Source of the DNA: Hypsibius dujardini
Taxonomy: Eukaryota; Tardigrada; Eutardigrada; Parachela; Hypsibiidae
Assembly: GCA_001579985.1 (NCBI GenBank)
Contig: LRSR01010725.1
Coordinates: 1-22,703, forward strand
Direction: 5' to 3'
Length of the DNA stretch: 22,703 nt
Below, one piece after another: positions 9,795-19,065 of this stretch (its first letter is position 1; each line of letters starts with the position of its first letter). The notes beneath the pieces are model-generated. The model saw only the letters and a list, made by a program, of their open reading frames with translations. It did no database searches and was not told where the DNA came from. A program made the position numbers and the translations under genes.

Positions 9795-10018
9795 GCTGTC
9801 TGCAGTCTGTCTGCCTGTTTGTTTGTCTGTTTGTCTGTCTGTCTGCCTATCTTTCAGTTTAGAAATTTCTTAGTCAGAAGTCGACTTACGGGAGAGTGTG
9901 CTGCCGTGCGGTAAGTACCCGACTGTGGGATTGTTCCGGTGCTACCTTGGGCTATTATAATAATGGATAAAACAATGGAGGAAAGACTTATAATTTGAAA
10001 ACCGAAAAGCGGTTCCAT
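8925..10018 (-). CDS. Small secreted eight-cysteine protein, family unknown (three exons)
   Basis: Not recognised. Predicted exons on the minus strand: 10018-9946, 9293-9208 and 9113-8925, giving about 115 residues. Exon 1 begins at an ATG and encodes a hydrophobic signal peptide (core ISLSSIVLSIIIIAQ). It ends in phase 1 before GTAGCA. A second phase-1 donor (GGTACTTAC, exon end 9919) would add nine residues. Exon 2 follows ATTGCAG, opens KRICTSGDDG and ends CPTD before GTAAGC. Exon 3 follows ATCCCAG, opens VCHRPFALCDMRC, contains GPICCPRADG and stops at TGA 8927-8925. Phases agree at both joins. The cysteine order is C-x20-C-x3-C-x6-C-x3-C-x17-CC-x12-C, eight in all, so four disulfides are possible. 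A dibasic KR follows the signal peptide and could be a processing site. Convergent with V-ATPase and divergent from the LDLa gene. The exons are too short to appear as long open frames. Confidence 0.6.
9688..9855. repeat. (CTGT)n tract inside the intron of the cysteine-rich gene
   Basis: Nearly pure CTGT or CTGC on the + strand, which is CAGA in the minus-strand transcript. It lies between predicted exons 1 and 2. Confidence 0.95.
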
Positions 10019-10354
10019 TTTTACCAACTCAACATTAACAGACACTACCGCTGGGAGTTAGAACGCCAATTACATCCCTTACATTCCGCTAGGTTCCCGC
10101 CGCGTATCTGGCGACTGATCAGACGTAGGTTGCGTCAGCCGGGTGAACGAAGAGCGAGGGTGTTTACGTGTAAGAAAAAAGGGACGATGCACCCTGCCTT
10201 GTTGCGGTTTTTTGTGGCTTTTCGATGCCGTAATGATCAAAGTAACTGGGTCTCAGGCATAGTTTCACGTATACGGTACCCGGTCCGGCGCTTGATAAAC
10301 ACAAATAAAATTGTGACTATCGGTTGACGATTCGGCCGAAGAAGACATAGCCAG

Positions 10355-10359
10355 TCAAG

Positions 10360-10415
<56 letters not shown>

Positions 10416-10417
10416 CA
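10355..10417. repeat. (CAGG)n microsatellite
   Basis: About 15 clean AGGC units. It is the only long pure CAGG tract in the window. Confidence 0.95.
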
Positions 10418-10525
10418 AGAGGAATTCTTTCGTCCCTTCACATTGAGGTCAAAATTCTGCGAGAAGAAAAACGAACGTCTTAACCATCATCTTCGAGAGA
10501 GGCGACGCCTTCCCACCTCCCGGAA

Positions 10526-10635
10526 GACAAACAGGCAAATCAGTGGCGAGACAGGCAAATCAGTGGCGAGACAGGCAAATCAGTTCTTCAAGAGGAATTC
10601 TTCAAGAGGAAGTTCAATTCTTCAAGAGGAAGAAC
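10526..10635. repeat. Two adjoining short minisatellites in a 5' leader
   Basis: Three copies of a 20-base unit ACAGGCAAATCAGTGGCGAG (the last truncated) run directly into three copies of TTCTTCAAGAGGAA, about 50-60 bases before the LDLa gene's start codon. Confidence 0.85.
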
Positions 10636-10687
10636 CTGTTGGCTCGCTCGTTACAAATTATTCGAATAATTATCATTAGACTTCACC

Positions 10688-11636
10688 ATGCGTCGAAGGA
10701 GTATTAATACCGCGGCCACAATTGTCTTAGCTGTCCTCGCAGACATCGTCATCTCAGGTCCGAACGACTAAGCTAAATCACTGCCGCAAATTTTATTTTT
10801 ATTCCGTAATGGGAAAGGCAAATGTCTGAGGCGATTGACCGATAGGTGGCGCTTTTTGATGTTGTCGTAGGTCCAATTCCAATTGCGACACAGCCACCGC
10901 GATTCTGCTGCCGGTCTATGCCGTGGCTCTGCCATCCGCTGCGGCGTGTCTGTGACGGTCGCCCGGACTGCCAAGACGGAACAGATGAACTCGAATGTCG
11001 TAAGTTAAATGTAAAATGGAAAATATGGAAAAAATCAAAACTGAAAATGATGTGAAAATGTCTTTTTAATTATTTGGTAGCGGGTTTGTCTGCCAGGCCG
11101 CGTCTGACCATTAATCCGTCTAATTCGTCTGCGCAAAACGTGACTGAAAGNGTCGCCCGGACTGCCAAGACGGAACAGATGAACTCGAATGTCGTAAGTT
11201 AAATGTAAAATGAAAAATATGGAAAAAATCAAAACTGAAAATGATGTGAAAATGTCTTTTTAATTATTTGGTAGCGGGTTTGTCTGCCAGGCCGCGTCTG
11301 ACCATTAATCCGTCTAATTCGTCTGCGCAAAACGTGACTGAAAGATCGACGCCGACTTGGGAGGCGCATTTTGGACGTCCTACAGACCTCGGGCGGATAG
11401 TTCCGTCTACCGGAAGTGACTTCAGCCAAAGGGTTTTCTGCTGTCCACGTGATACTTCCAGAAGAGAGAAACTCAAGACAACAGCCATGCCACCGCTTCG
11501 ATGCATCCCGTCCAGTTTTGTGTGTGATGGGGAAAATGATTGTGATCCGGTGTGGACGGAAGGGGGCATGAGGAGCGCGGATGAGGATGGCTGTGGTAAG
11601 ACACTCGTACCGAAAGACAGACAGACAGACCGATAA

Positions 11637-11687
<51 letters not shown>

Positions 11688-13992
11688 GGCAGACAGACAG
11701 ACAGACAGACAGGCAGACAGACAGACAGACAGACTGACTGATAGACTACAAAGTAAGTATGTTGGTTCACTGGAATTCGTTTCAGACGCTGCTTCGGAAA
11801 ATGTTGACAGCTCTAACCAGCTCCACTTGCTGAGTGAGCCAACAACTAGGTTGGAAATGTCTACAGAAAACCTGCCGATTTTCGGCCTCGTAAACGGGCA
11901 GCAAAATATTCGTGGGACCACACGAGCTCCATCAACGATTTCTTTCTCACAGAAGCCTAAAGGTAAAACAGATAGAAAATATGCGAGAAATGCCAGCGCT
12001 ATCAATAAAAACTATAACTATAATATACTAATAGAATGATGAAATTTCTATTTTTTCTTATTTTTTGTTAATTTTTTTCAGCTGGCTTATTCGCACTGAT
12101 GAACCAGAAGGACCCGATCACACGGACCAGACAGACAGAGTCAAAAGCTTCAACTGTCCCGTTTGAAGAGCCAACGACCGAGTCCTCGACAGTTGCTCCC
12201 ATTTTCACTTTAACGCAAAAATCCAGCAACGGTTCGGCTTTTCCGTCGCGGCAATTGGACAGCTTCTTCGACTCCCACACGAAACTTCGCGGGCTATCAA
12301 ATGACACCGGTAAAGGTAATTTTGCTGATTACACACTTTATTTCATGCCAAGAAACGCCTGGAAAAAATCCCCATTGGCCGATATTCCCTCAGGCTGCTA
12401 CCAATTTATTTCATTTTATTAGTAAACGCCGAAGCATTATTGCTAGTATTAATATAATATTCGATTCTTTCATTCACTTCTATTCGTTGATATATAAATA
12501 CTGGTATTATATATTTATAAATATATAAATTAATTTTTTTTACTTATTAATTTTTATTAATTTTTTCATGTCTGTTTATATAAAAATTATATCTATACAA
12601 TGATGTTCCCACACAGGCGGACACTCCTCTTATGGAGTGGAGCCGTTCTCTGCGGACAATCCTTTGTCTGGAATGAACCTTCGCGGACTGTTGAGAGCGC
12701 CTGTCGCGCCGGATCAAGCGCAACTGTGGAATCTAATTATGGACAGATTTGCGAACGGGCAACAGAGGAATATTTTGAATATCCCGAATTTCGTGAATGG
12801 TTATGACAAACACGAAACTGCTGGCGGTCCGGGGAGAGGAATTCGAACTGGTATACCGCGGGTTGGTCGGCCGGTTTTGCCCATGGAATTCTATAATATG
12901 GAGGACGATGAGGATAATGATCATACAACTGGTGAACAAAGTACCGCAACCACGACAGAGGAGGCGAATCGGTCATCTGTTGACGGCGCAGACAGTAAGC
13001 AAACAGACACAGACACAGACACAGACACAGACACAGACACAGACACAGACACAGACACAGACACAGACACAGACACAGACACATGCATGCAAGCAGGAAT
13101 TCTGTCTGGAACCTCAAATCATGTCTTGGCATCGTTTCCACAGTTGGTACTGTTGAGACAACAACTCTGTCTGCGACAACTTTACCGGACGAGCAAGAGA
13201 CCACAGAAGCAACTACGTTGGAGCTGTCTACCGGAGACGTCTTCAACGAGTTCACAACTCAGGATGACACCACCGATCAATCTGCCGCGACGCTGTCTAC
13301 AGACAATACTGGCACTTCAACATCCAAAGACATGGACACTTCCACCACCGAGTCGACCACCGCTGCGATTGCTGACGAGAATAGTACGACCGCTGTGGAT
13401 GGTGAGGCCAGTGACTCGACGACAGAAACAACAATCGAGCCTCCTGAGACAACCGGCTCGAGGGTGGACGGTTTGACAGACATGGAGAACCCGTCTACGG
13501 ATGCAACGACGACTGGCCGCACTGACGTCATCCAGTCTGTTGCATTCGACCTGGAATCCGGTGTGGTTGAGCCGGCTTTTTTATCCCGACGGACCTTGCC
13601 CATGGAAGGTAACAGTGATGGACCCAATCCTTCATATTTCGTTCATAGTTTTATCAGTAAAATCACCTTAGTGTATAAAGTAATAATAAATAATTAATTA
13701 ATTAACCATTAATAAATTAATCACAAATAATTAATTAATTAATTAATCAACCATAATTAAATTGATTTTTAATTTTTAATTATTTACGGGTCCCTACTGG
13801 AGGGAGTTTCTCGGTTACCGGCCGGATCTGTGCGGTAACGTGAACGGGAACCTGGAAGCGCCGGACTGCCGATACTATACGATCTGCCGGGACAGCTACG
13901 CCACCATCGCCAAATGTCCGGCGGGATTCGTCTTCAGCGCCGACAGCCAGCACTGCGATTGGCCAGCGAAGGTGCCGTCGTGTTTTCATTAG
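10688..13992 (+). CDS. Secreted LDLa and chitin-binding type-2 (CBM14) protein with Ser/Thr-rich linker
   Basis: Predicted exons: 10688-10757, 10871-10999, 11275-11595, 11786-11962, 12082-12315, 12617-12994, 13144-13608 and 13790-13992, giving 658 residues. Exon 1 starts in CACCATG context and encodes a signal peptide (core TAATIVLAVLADIVIS). Exon 2 is an LDL-receptor class A module ending VCDGRPDCQDGTDELEC, with the calcium-binding acidic cluster. Exon 3 carries a second, more divergent one (FVCDGENDCD, then SADEDGC). Exons 4-7 are Ser/Thr-rich and mucin-like. The last exon is a peritrophin-A chitin-binding domain (APDCRYYTIC, AKCPAGFVF, HCDWP) ending SCFH. All seven introns are phase 1, typical of modular extracellular proteins. 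A role in cuticle, gut lining or eggshell is inferred from the chitin-binding module. No deacetylase domain is present. The last acceptor reads GG, not AG. Exon 2's end and exon 3's start are duplicated around an N. Confidence 0.8.
10958..11344. repeat. 193-bp direct duplication separated by a single N
   Basis: 10958-11150 and 11152-11344 match base for base except one G/A difference (near 11020 and 11214). The lone N at 11151 sits exactly at the junction. Each copy holds the end of LDLa exon 2, the intron and the start of exon 3. Splicing from 10999 to 11275 gives one intact protein, so the second unit looks like unmerged overlapping contig ends, not biology. Confidence 0.9.
11618..11745. 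repeat. (CAGA)n in intron 3 of the LDLa gene
   Basis: CAGA run with two CAGG interruptions, about 20 bases after the donor at 11596. Confidence 0.95.
12316..12616. other. AT-rich intron 5 of the LDLa gene
   Basis: Donor GTAATT, acceptor CACACAG. Very AT-rich from about 12430, with no coding signal. Confidence 0.65.
13002..13082. repeat. (CAGACA)n hexanucleotide repeat in intron 6 of the LDLa gene
   Basis: About 13 perfect hexamers starting eight bases after the donor at 12995. This is the only hexamer-period tract in the window. It is open in several frames and produces spurious Thr-Asp and Thr-Gln runs. Confidence 0.95.
13609..13789. other. AT-rich last intron of the LDLa gene
   Basis: Donor GTAACA after CATGGAAG, then AATT-rich simple sequence (13680-13760). 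It ends TTATTTACGG before the chitin-binding exon, with no AG where the phase requires one. Confidence 0.55.
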
Positions 13993-14310
13993 GATTAAAT
14001 TTCTAAATTAATTTTCATTATTTATTTGATCATTTTTATCATTTTTGTTTAATTTAATTATGGGGAGCTCGCTCTATATACCGTAAAGTTCTTTCAGAAC
14101 CATTCAATGTGTCGGCTTGCCATATTTGTTCATACTATTCCGTAGTATTTATAGTATTCCATGTGTGAATATTAGCATTTTTTTCAACGCCAGGCCGGCG
14201 AGTCGAGGCGGAAATTTGTAAACTGGAAAACCCAATCTTGAATTCAACCATGCGACCCACCATAGCTCAAGCAGATTGACCCAAATGGCTCACCAGAACT
14301 GACTTCATTC
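13993..14310. other. Intergenic, between LDLa gene and DCAF7
   Basis: Start of the LDLa gene's 3' flank and AT-rich sequence. No gene or convincing polyadenylation signal seen beyond an ATTAAA directly after the stop. Confidence 0.5.
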
Positions 14311-14620
14311 GGTCCATTTTGTTCCTAATCCTATCCGTTCGTCTTCATGGAATCTCCCTCGGTCCATTTTGTTCCTAATCCTATCCGTTCGTCTTCATGG
14401 AATCTCCCTCGGTCCATTTTATTCCTAATCCTATCCGTTTGTCTTCGTGGAATCTCCCTCGGTCCATTTTATTCCTAATCCTATCCGTTCGTCTTCATGG
14501 AATCTCCCTCGGTCCATTTTGTTCCTAATCCTATCTGTTCGTCTTCGTGGAATCTCCCTCGGTCCATTTTATTCCTAATCCTATCCGTTCGTCTTCATGG
14601 AATCTCCCTCGGTCCATTCC
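14311..14620. repeat. 50-bp minisatellite, six full copies
   Basis: Units begin at 14311, 14361, 14411, 14461, 14511 and 14561, each starting GGTCCATTTT, and a truncated seventh starts at 14611. Copies differ by only a few bases, such as ATTCC/GTTCC and CATGG/CGTGG. It lies 400-700 bases upstream of the DCAF7 start codon. Confidence 0.95.
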
Positions 14621-14682
14621 GCTCCATTTAGCTTTTGTTCTTTTTCTTTCCCTTCCATTTTAATTTTCATTGGGAGACATTG

Positions 14683-14920
14683 CAGAAAGCTAAAACTGGA
14701 ATTTTGAAAGTTAATTGGAAGAACCAAAACGGTGGTTGGAACTTGGAAGAATGGAAAAGCTGTTTGTGTGGAACGCAAAGCTGTTTGCGGGAACGGAACA
14801 GCTAGTAAAAGAGAACAAGAAAGCTGATTGTTGGGAACGGAAAAGCTAATATTGGAATTTGTATGGAACGGAAATGCTGATTGTAGGAACGAAAAGCCAG
14901 ATTGAAGAACGCAAAGCTTA
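14683..14920. repeat. Degenerate tandem repeat around GGAACGGAAAAGCTG
   Basis: About eight diverged copies of a 25-30-base unit of the form GGAACGGAAAAGCTG followed by a TTGT-like stretch. They run into TTGATTGA just before the DCAF7 leader. Confidence 0.7.
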
Positions 14921-15007
14921 AAGTCGATTGATTGATTTGTTTTGCTTGATTGATTTCATTTGTTTCCAAACAAAATCCACAAAAATTGTCCTTTCCTCCA
15001 CGTTGCA

Positions 15008-16679
15008 ATGGCTTCCACGGCGCCCACGGGCAGCTGCACACCCTCCACCACGGCCAGCAACGGTACGGCACCTGCAGCCGCCCCGACAACCCCGCAACAG
15101 CAGCAGCCACCGAAACGCAAGGAAATTTACAAATACGAAGCGCCATGGAATGTCTACGCGATGAATTGGAGCGTCCGACCGGACAAAAAGTTCCGCCTCG
15201 CCGTGGGCTCCTTCATCGAGGAGTACAGCAACAAGGTGCAGGTGATTCAGCTGGACGAGGAGAGCGGGGAGTTTGCCAAGCTGTGCGAGATTGATCATCC
15301 TTATCCCAGCACGAAAGTCATGTGGATTCCTGATCAGGTCAGTCAGCGGTTGATTGTCTTGATTGAGTTGAAGTTGTTGTCGACAATCAACAATCAATCA
15401 ACGCCGCGGTAGCTGATTTATACTTTACGGCCGAAATTGCCCTTGATTGATTGATTGATTGATTCTGCGACGTACATTTGAGTATCGTTATTGAATAAAT
15501 CTTATTTAAATGCTTAAAATATGGATTTTTCTTCCAAGTCATGTAATTTAGGTATTTATGTTACTTTTTTATTATATGTGAACTCGAAGGAAATTGTTTA
15601 AACAGCACCAGCTGTGGGCGTGTTTAATTATTTCGCTTCGGTCAGTTCACAATTGTTTTGTACGGAAAGGTGGTCGAACTTGGCTGAAACACTTTCATAT
15701 TCCCGCGCCTGGTGATTTCGATTGTAGAAAGGCACGTATCCGGATCTGGTGGCAACCAGTGGAGACTTCCTGAGGATCTGGCAGTTGTATCCGGATGGAA
15801 ATATTCGGATGGAGTGCTTCCTGAACAATGTACGTGGAAACGGTGGCCAGACGTAATAATGATAAATATTTATTTAAATCAATGAATCAATGAATTAAGC
15901 GATGTGAGAAAGTGCTGCACGCTTTGGCCAAAATTGGCTCAAACTCCGACCACCCCCAACTGCACAAGAAATACAATTCCGATAGTAATAATTTTGAATT
16001 TTTAATGTGAATTTTTTGTTATTTCTCCCGCAGAACAAGAATTCGGACTTTTGTGCGCCTTTGACGAGCTTCGACTGGAACGAAGTGGAGCCGAACCTCT
16101 TGGGGACGTCCAGCATCGACACGACCTGCACGATTTGGGGCATCGAGGTCTGTCTCTTGCCGTTCGCCCGATGTGGGCGGAGCTTCGTTGTTTCTGAAAA
16201 ACAATCTGCAAGTGCTTTCTCCTTGGCCGTAATTGTAGACCGGCCAAATTATCGGACAAGTGACGCCGTCGGTGGTCGGGAGTGTCAAGACCCAGCTCAT
16301 CGCCCATGACAAGGAGGTCTACGACATCGCCTTTAGCCGAGCTGGAGGCGGTAAAGACATGTTCGCCAGCGTTGGTAGGTCCCGCACTTTGCATATTCGT
16401 CCAGGAAGTTTTTGTAAAAGATCTTGTCCCTCAGGTGCGGACGGATCGGTTCGCATGTTTGATCTCCGTCACTTGGAACACTCCACCATTATCTACGAGG
16501 ATAATCAGCATCAGCCCTTACTGCGTCTTGCCTGGAATAAACAGGATCCCAACTACCTCGCCACTTTTGCTCTTGATTCCACAGAGGTCTGTCTGTCTAT
16601 CTGTCTGCCTGTCTATCCGTCTGTCTGTCTGTCTATCTGTCTGTCTGTCTGTCTGTCTGTCTATCCGTCTGTCTGTCTA

Positions 16680-16710
<31 letters not shown>

Positions 16711-17484
16711 ATCTGTCTGTCTGTCTATCTGTCTGTCTGTCTATCTGTCTATCTGTCTATCTGTCTGTCTGTCTGTCTGTCTATCTGGTTGTCTGTCTGG
16801 GTGTCTGTCTGTCTGTGTGGCTAGCTGTCTGTCTGTCTGTCTGGCTGTCTGTCTGTTTGGCTGGCTAGCTGTCCGCTTGTTTGGCTGTCTAATCCTGCCT
16901 TGTGCTGTATCTGAGATGAGCGGGATAGATGGAGGGTTGCTTGTTGAAAGGGTAGTTAATCGATCGATATTGTTGACCAAATGGACTACTCAGGATCAGT
17001 TTGATCTATAGAAGAGTGTGGTGATCCAATGCATACTGCCATTTTGCAGTATTGATTTTCTCCCGCTAGGTCATCATTCTGGACGTCCGTATGCCGTGCA
17101 CGCCGGTGGCCCGCCTGAACAACCACCGCGCCTGTGTGAACGGTATGGCGTGGGCGCCGCACTCGGCCTGTCACATCTGCACCGCCGGTGACGACCATCA
17201 GGCGCTTATTTGGGACATCCAACAGATGCCGCGCGCCATTGAGGATCCCATCCTGGCGTACTCCTCTGAGGGCGCCATCAACCAGATTCAGTGGGCCAGC
17301 ACCCAACCCGACTGGATCGCGATTTGCTTCGGCAAGGCGGTGGAGATTTTGCGGGTAAGCAAGGTCGGGACAATTCTTCGATTATTGTGCCCAAGCATAC
17401 ACAGGCACTAAGCGGGTCATATCTATTTCTAAATATCAGCTTAGTACTATTTATCAGCGGCGTACAAAAAGACAGACAGGCAGG

Positions 17485-17549
<65 letters not shown>

Positions 17550-17717
17550 TGAAAGACAAGCACACAGACAGACAAACTGGCAGACGAAAAGAAAGACAGA
17601 CAGACAAATAGACAGACAGGTAGACAGATGGAACGGCAGACAGGCAGGCAGACAGACAAATAGACTAGGCTTCTCTCCGGTCTCAGAACTTAATTAACTC
17701 ATCGTTTGCAGCTTTAA
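15008..17717 (+). CDS. DCAF7: DDB1- and CUL4-associated factor 7 (WDR68), WD-repeat adaptor
   Basis: WD40 beta-propeller protein, known as a scaffold for DYRK/HIPK kinases and a CUL4-DDB1 substrate adaptor. Exons: 15008-15337, 15728-15829, 16034-16147, 16239-16374, 16435-16586, 17070-17354 and a tiny coding end at 17712-17717, for 374 residues. From [20 protein letters not shown] (about residue 39) on, the match to animal DCAF7 is very close: [57 protein letters not shown] and [20 protein letters not shown]. The human protein is 342 residues. The extra length is an N-terminal Thr/Ala/Pro/Gln-rich stretch of about 38 residues. The end is inferred: EILR at a GTAAGC donor joined to CTT TAA after TTTGCAG gives EILRL, like the usual ILRV ending. 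Reading through instead would add 18 residues to a stop at 17409-17411. Intron 5 begins with the CTGT repeat itself. Confidence 0.96.
15441..15464. repeat. (TTGA)n in DCAF7 intron 1
   Basis: Short TTGATTGA run in the first intron (15338-15727), with looser TTGA and CAATCAA copies just upstream (15350-15400). Confidence 0.85.
16587..16890. repeat. (CTGT)n in DCAF7 intron 5
   Basis: About 300 bases of GTCT repeats with CTAT and CTGG variants. The repeat starts at the first intron base, so its own GTCTGT is the 5' splice site. Confidence 0.95.
17469..17665. repeat. (CAGA)n in the last DCAF7 intron
   Basis: CAGA run with CAGG and AAGA variants. It is complementary to the CTGT tract in intron 5, on the other side of the 285-bp exon 6. 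Confidence 0.95.
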
Positions 17718-19000
17718 TGGAGTGCTTCTCTTCGCAACTGGCGAACCCGGCGTTTGGAGCCGTTGATTGGTTGATTGGTCAGTAGTGGAATCCATTCAAG
17801 CGGTTTCGCAATGGCTTCGTTGTCCTATTTTTATCTCGTGTTTGCGTTTTAGCTGTTTTTAACCGCAATTTTTGTCCCACCTGCGTTTAACCTAGCTCCC
17901 GCGGTTTGAAGTCTTGAAGTTTGAACTAGTATTTTATTCGGTCTCACAAATGTGTTTACATCTTTTATAGAATTTGTCTGTGTGTGGATGTGTCTGGTGA
18001 TGAGTTTGTCTGCGCGTGGTGTTTTTTATCGCACTACCTAGTTTGTCCGGTGGAATCTCTCCCTCTCTCTCCCTCTCCCTCTCTCTCGTTTACAGGCATG
18101 ACCAAAACAAAAGCGTTGTTCCTTTCAACCATTTTTCTTTTCATTCAGAAAAAAACGCATCACCGTGTGACCTTCACGCCATTCAGTCGTACAGATCAAT
18201 CACGCGTCACAGTAAGGCGAGGATGGAAAAGGCATGGCCAAAAAGCAAAATAAGCGAGAAAATGTATATATGAATTCGAAATATTAAGATAAAACGAGGA
18301 AATTCACGAAACAGGAAATTATGGTGATAAAAGAAAAAGGAATGACTCGAATGGGACGGAAGATGCCAACAGGAGAAAAAAAGGGAATGTCTCGCGGACA
18401 CACACATCTGCCTTCACTCAGACATTGCCTCTCTAAACAGCTTGCATTGACCATCGGAAGTGGAGATGCTCTTCTGCCTCGCTTGCGCAGCATCATCTGA
18501 AGTACAACTCCTATGGTCAAGATACGCCCAATTTCTGTCTTTTCAACTATTATGTCCTACAATATAATGATGTTCGTACAGTATTCGTAGATGTCCTACA
18601 GTATACAGTAAGGTAAGGATAAGGTATACTGTAAGGATCTTCTCGTGTTCCCATTAGTTCTTCGTGAGTGAACAGCCCCTGATCGGTTTGGTTCGCTTCT
18701 ATTCGTATATCTCCTGCATGTATACTTTGGTTCTTCGTATTGTTCGACTATATAAGGTCACTGCTGTTAAGTTTTAGATACAGTACAGTACACAGTAATT
18801 GTAGTAGTGAATCAGTTATTTGCTAGTTTTCCCATCTTTACCTGGAGTTTTCTCCTGCCTGAACTATGCTTTGGTTAGTCTATTAGTCTAGTATCTTCTT
18901 GCCTTGATGACTGTTTGTTACTAGTAATACATGAATGAGTGCCTGAGAGTGTCCGATGAGTGCTACAATCAACGACAAGATTGATTACACTGGAGGGTCC
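17718..19000. other. DCAF7 3' flank and intergenic spacer
   Basis: No gene I can support. A strong pyrimidine tract (CCCTCTCTC repeats) ends in TTTACAG at about 18096 and looks like a splice acceptor. The short open frame after it (about 18099-18251) resembles no known protein. Part of this region is presumably DCAF7 3' UTR. A minus-strand cysteine cluster lies near 18400-18450. Confidence 0.45.
18597..18633. repeat. 10-bp inverted repeat
   Basis: TACAGTATAC at 18597-18606 and GTATACTGTA at 18624-18633, with a 17-base AAGG-rich spacer. Further partial CCTACA copies lie just upstream. Confidence 0.7.
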
Positions 19001-19065
19001 GGGGTATGGGCAAAAGGGGCGGAGCAAGGGGTGGTCAGGTGGTTGAGTGCACTGGAGGGTCCGGA

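Larger units (their letters stand above)
10019..10687. promoter_or_regulatory. Intergenic region between divergent genes
   Basis: About 670 bases separate the predicted start codons of the minus-strand cysteine-rich gene and the + strand LDLa gene, so both promoters should be here. It holds the CAGG tract and a small minisatellite. An open frame spanning 9995-10327 has no recognisable protein and overlaps the opposite first exon. Confidence 0.45.

Noticed and set aside
9995-10327. + strand 110-residue Arg-rich frame
   Set aside because: No recognised domain. Overlaps the opposite first exon and the divergent promoter region.
12600-12806. Alternative frame across LDLa gene exon 6
   Set aside because: The frame used keeps phase 1 with both neighbouring exons; this one does not.
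17355-17411. DCAF7 ending by read-through with an 18-residue tail
   Set aside because: A GTAAGC donor sits exactly after the conserved EILR, and the spliced end restores the family's usual length. Kept only as an alternative.
17291-17611. RQTD-repeat open frames over CAGA tracts (also 1109, 5077, 6639, 7744, 11581, 16741 and 19006)
   Set aside because: Same microsatellites read on the other strand. There are no family features.
18099-18251. Small frame after a strong pyrimidine tract and TTTACAG, starting MTKTKALFLSTIF
   Set aside because: A possible terminal exon, but without a partner exon, a known family or a clear role it could be chance in DCAF7's 3' flank.
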